DNA of 8,045 bases, from positions 1-8,045 of the forward strand of contig CAJOFP010000015.1 of NCBI GenBank assembly GCA_905233795.1. The letters run 5' to 3'. Every line of letters begins with the position of its first letter. The stretch's first letter is position 1. This stretch comes from an uncultured Oscillibacter sp. (GTDB lineage: Bacteria > Bacillota > Clostridia > Oscillospirales > Oscillospiraceae). The position numbers and the translations under genes are program-made. The notes under the pieces are model-generated. The model had not been told where the DNA came from. It was given only the letters and a program-made list of their open reading frames with translations, and did not search any database. Shown piece by piece: positions 5,902 through 8,045 of the stretch.

Positions 5902-7476
5902 ATGAAGATTCTATATGTTACCAGTGAGGCCGCGCCGTTCTGCAAGACCGGCGGCCTCGGCGATGTTGCCGGCTCCCTTCCCGTATCGCTCGTAAAAGAG
6001 GGCGCGGAAGTGGCCGTGGCTTGCCCCCTGTACCGGCGGGTACGCGAAAATTTCGGCGATCAGCTGAAATTCGAGCGTTATGATTATGTCGATTTGGCTT
6101 GGCGCCATATCTATTGCGGCCTGTTTTCTCTGGAACTCGACGGCGTAATCTGGTATTTCTTTGATAACGAACAGTATTTCGACCGTCCGGATCTCTATGG
6201 CTATCTCGACGACGGGGAACGCTTCGCGTTTTTCTCCCGCGCCGTCGTTCGGATGCTCCATCATTTGGCTTTCTGGCCGGAAGTGATCAACGCCAACGAT
6301 TGGCAGACCGCCCTTGTCCCTGTTTATCTGAAAGACGACGGCGTCCGGGAAGAACAATTCCGGTCTATTAAAACCGTCTTTACGATTCATAATATCGAAT
6401 ATCAGGGCAGATTTAATCCGTATGTTCTGGGCGATTTGTTCGGCCTTGACGCGGGCTGGGTTCGTGACGGGACGTTATTAATGGACGGCGATCTGAATTT
6501 ATTAAAAGGCGCGGTTTTATGCGCCGACGCCGTAACCACCGTCTCGCCGACTTACGCCAATGAATTGAAATTAGCCTATTTCGCGCACCGTCTCGAAAGC
6601 GTTATGCGTCAATGCGAGTATAAACTCTCCGGGGTTTTGAACGGCATTGACACGGAGAAATTTAATCCCGAAACGGACACGCGCTTGACTTATAATTATT
6701 CCGCGAAAGATTTAATCGACAAAGATCAGGCGAAAGAATCCGGCAAGGCGAAAGACAAAGCCGCTTTACAGCAAATGCTTGGACTGCGTATCGAACCCGA
6801 TTTGCCGATTGTCGCCATGATTACCCGTCTGGTCTCTCATAAGGGCTTGGACTTAGTCTGTGAAGTATTGCACGACATGATGGGTCTGCCCATGCAATTA
6901 GTGATTTTAGGCAAAGGCGATCAGAAATACGAAGAATTTTTCCGCTGGGCCGGACAGCAATATCAGGGCCGCATGGCTGTAATTTTAGATTACAACGAAA
7001 AACTCTCGATGGATATTTATTCCGGCGCCGATTTGTTCTTAATGCCGTCCAGAAGCGAGCCTTGCGGTTTAAGCCAAATGATCGCCATGCGTTACGGTAC
7101 GATTCCGGTTGTCCGGGAGACCGGCGGCCTGAAAGATACCGTCGAACCCTATGACGCCCTGCGCGACGCCGGCAACGGCTATTCGTTCGCCAATTATTCC
7201 AGCGGCGATATGCTTTACGTCCTGCGTTCGGCTGTCTATCTTTATACGGATTATCCCGACGCGTTCGCCCGTCTGCGCCAGCGCGCTATGGCCTGTGATT
7301 TCAGCTGGAAACGCAGCGCCAATTCGTATTTAAATATTTACGCCGGTTTACTGGGCCGCGTATGGCCGGAAAATCCCGCGCCGGAGAATCCCGAAAGCAA
7401 TCCCGAGGCGACGCCGGAAAATCCTGAAACCAATCCCGAAGTAAAATCGGAAGAGACGGAGAATCCGGAGGCGTGA
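5902..7476 (+). CDS. glgA: Glycogen synthase GlgA (ADP-glucose, GT5 family)
   Basis: Transfers glucose from ADP-glucose to the non-reducing end of alpha-1,4-glucan. 524 residues against about 480 usual; the excess is mostly a C-terminal tail. The N-terminal Rossmann domain has KTGGLGDV (15-22), the ADP-glucose loop, then ANDWQTALVP (131-140) and TVFTIHNIEYQG (158-169). The C-terminal GT-B domain has ITRLVSHKGLDL with Arg309 and Lys314, SRSEPCGL with Glu386 (383-390), and RETGGLKDTV (405-414). All key GT5 residues are present. The tail at 489-524 is a repeat of NPE/PENP units with 11 Glu and one Lys, thus strongly acidic and likely disordered; it is not part of the family fold. Its last codons supply GGAGG for the next ORF, which starts one base after the stop. 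Confidence 0.97.
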   Translation: MKILYVTSEAAPFCKTGGLGDVAGSLPVSLVKEGAEVAVACPLYRRVRENFGDQLKFERYDYVDLAWRHIYCGLFSLELDGVIWYFFDNEQYFDRPDLYGYLDDGERFAFFSRAVVRMLHHLAFWPEVINANDWQTALVPVYLKDDGVREEQFRSIKTVFTIHNIEYQGRFNPYVLGDLFGLDAGWVRDGTLLMDGDLNLLKGAVLCADAVTTVSPTYANELKLAYFAHRLESVMRQCEYKLSGVLNGIDTEKFNPETDTRLTYNYSAKDLIDKDQAKESGKAKDKAALQQMLGLRIEPDLPIVAMITRLVSHKGLDLVCEVLHDMMGLPMQLVILGKGDQKYEEFFRWAGQQYQGRMAVILDYNEKLSMDIYSGADLFLMPSRSEPCGLSQMIAMRYGTIPVVRETGGLKDTVEPYDALRDAGNGYSFANYSSGDMLYVLRSAVYLYTDYPDAFARLRQRAMACDFSWKRSANSYLNIYAGLLGRVWPENPAPENPESNPEATPENPETNPEVKSEETENPEA

Positions 7477-7477
7477 G

Positions 7478-7687
7478 ATGGCTGCCCTATGGAATAAACC
7501 GCCGAGGCCTCGTAATCCGGGGCCGGAACCCCGTAGACCGGGGAGACCGGCGCCGGAACCGCCGCCCCCGCGTCCAATTCTTCCCTTGATTCCCTTTTTC
7601 CCGTTCCGAAAGCGTCCGGAGCCGCCCCCGCCTCCGGGACCCCCGCCGGGACATCCGGGACCGCGTCGGGGTCCGGGGCGGAGATAG
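7478..7687 (+). CDS. Small proline/arginine-rich protein, function unknown
   Basis: 69 codons starting one base after the glgA stop, with GGAGG (7466-7470) 7 nt before the ATG: good spacing and likely translational coupling. I do not recognise the protein. It has 29 Pro, 12 Arg and 2 Lys against 3 Glu, so it is very basic. Polyproline runs lie at 28-31 and 49-53, with PPP at 55-57, and a short hydrophobic centre ILPLIPFFPF at 34-43. No signal peptide, Cys or known domain is seen. Ribosomes would need EF-P to pass the proline runs. The DNA is much richer in G and C than its neighbours. It could be a real intrinsically disordered protein that serves GlgA or GlgP, or a low-complexity sequence that happens to be open. 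Placement and ribosome binding site favour translation; the composition gives no family evidence. Confidence 0.5.
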   Translation: MAALWNKPPRPRNPGPEPRRPGRPAPEPPPPRPILPLIPFFPFRKRPEPPPPPGPPPGHPGPRRGPGRR

Positions 7688-7733
7688 CCGGGAATAAAAA
7701 TCATAAAAATAAAATAAAAAAATAAACGCGTGC

Positions 7734-7754
7734 GCGTATCGCGTATCGCATATC
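7734..7754 (+). repeat. Three tandem heptamers before glgP
   Basis: GCGTATC at 7734-7740 and 7741-7747, then GCATATC at 7748-7754, ending three bases before the glgP GGAGG (7758-7762). It may be simple slippage; a role in glgP translation is conceivable because of the position. Confidence 0.6.
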
Positions 7755-7766
7755 AACGGAGGTTCT

Positions 7767-8045
7767 ATGACACCCTTTAGCACAAAATCCCTTGAAGATT
7801 CTCTGACCGCCAAATTAATGCTTAACTTCGGCAAAACGCCCGAAGAGGCCAGCGAACAGGAAATGATGAAAGCCAGCGCCCTTGTCTTACGGGATGTAAT
7901 GGCCATTCGCGGCGTGGAAGCCATGAAAGAAACGCGCCGGTATCAAAAAAAGCAAGTCCATTATCTCTCGTTGGAATTTTTAATCGGGCGCAGTCTCATG
8001 AAAAACGCCTATAATCTGGAAGTTCTGCCGCAATTAAAAGAAGCG
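7767..8045 (+). CDS. glgP: Glycogen/starch phosphorylase GlgP, N-terminal part (3'-truncated by window)
   Basis: The first 93 codons of a GT35 phosphorylase, which releases glucose-1-phosphate from alpha-1,4 chains using pyridoxal phosphate. The hallmark N-terminal segment VHYLSLEFLIGRSLMKNAYNL begins at about residue 65 and closely follows the family pattern YYLSLEFLMGRSL. The active-site and PLP-lysine regions lie beyond the right edge (full proteins are about 750-830 residues), so activity cannot be judged. ATG 7767 has GGAGG (7758-7762) four bases upstream, a slightly short gap. No promoter or terminator is seen in the 79 bp after the proline-rich ORF, so glgP is probably read from the operon transcript. 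Confidence 0.94.
   Translation, partial: MTPFSTKSLEDSLTAKLMLNFGKTPEEASEQEMMKASALVLRDVMAIRGVEAMKETRRYQKKQVHYLSLEFLIGRSLMKNAYNLEVLPQLKEA

Noticed and set aside
5685..5927. 80-codon plus-strand ORF in a second frame before glgA
   Set aside because: It starts at GTG without a ribosome binding site, runs into glgA and reads the CAAGAT repeats as an Arg/Ser-rich string; open by composition.
7536..7552. AT-hook motif in the proline-rich ORF
   Set aside because: The sequence RRPGRP only resembles it; the core RGRP is not present.
7487..7924. 145-codon minus-strand ORF, and a shorter Gly-rich one at 7348-7704
   Set aside because: They are antisense to the glgA tail, the proline-rich ORF and glgP; the Gly/Arg richness just mirrors the CCG-rich coding strand.

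Overview
The window is one glycogen-metabolism operon, all on the + strand: glgB, glgC, glgD, glgA, a small unrecognised proline-rich ORF, and the first 93 codons of glgP, in the order classically seen in Bacillus. At the left edge lies the 3' part of an unrelated class-I glutamine amidotransferase gene. The paired GlgC/GlgD subunits, strong AGGAG-type ribosome binding sites and the protein sequences point to Bacillota, probably an uncultured Clostridia-like lineage; genus cannot be read from the sequence. Coding DNA is moderately GC-rich (many GCG, CGC and GGC codons), while the spacers are extremely AT-rich, in places with no G or C for more than 50 bases.

Layout: 3-659 amidotransferase, cut by the window edge and carrying low-complexity inserts; 660-968 spacer with a near-consensus sigma-A promoter (TTGACG-17-TATAAT) and a leader of about 190 nt before glgB; 969-2966 glgB; 2967-3219 AT-rich spacer with a possible extended -10 promoter; 3220-4431 glgC; 4428-5540 glgD, overlapping glgC by ATGA; 5541-5901 spacer with a 9-bp tandem repeat and a stop-free stretch leading into glgA; 5902-7476 glgA; 7478-7687 proline-rich ORF; 7767-8045 glgP, cut by the right edge.

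Together the enzymes form a complete cycle: GlgC with GlgD makes ADP-glucose from glucose-1-phosphate and ATP, GlgA adds glucose to alpha-1,4 chains, GlgB introduces alpha-1,6 branches, and GlgP releases glucose-1-phosphate.

The known genes are ordinary. The parts worth a second look are the 69-residue proline/arginine-rich ORF between glgA and glgP, the acidic NPE-repeat tail of GlgA just before it, a 14-nt sequence shared by the glgB and glgA leaders, and the dispersed simple repeats. I see no CRISPR array, tRNA, rRNA, insertion sequence, or defence or secondary-metabolite system.
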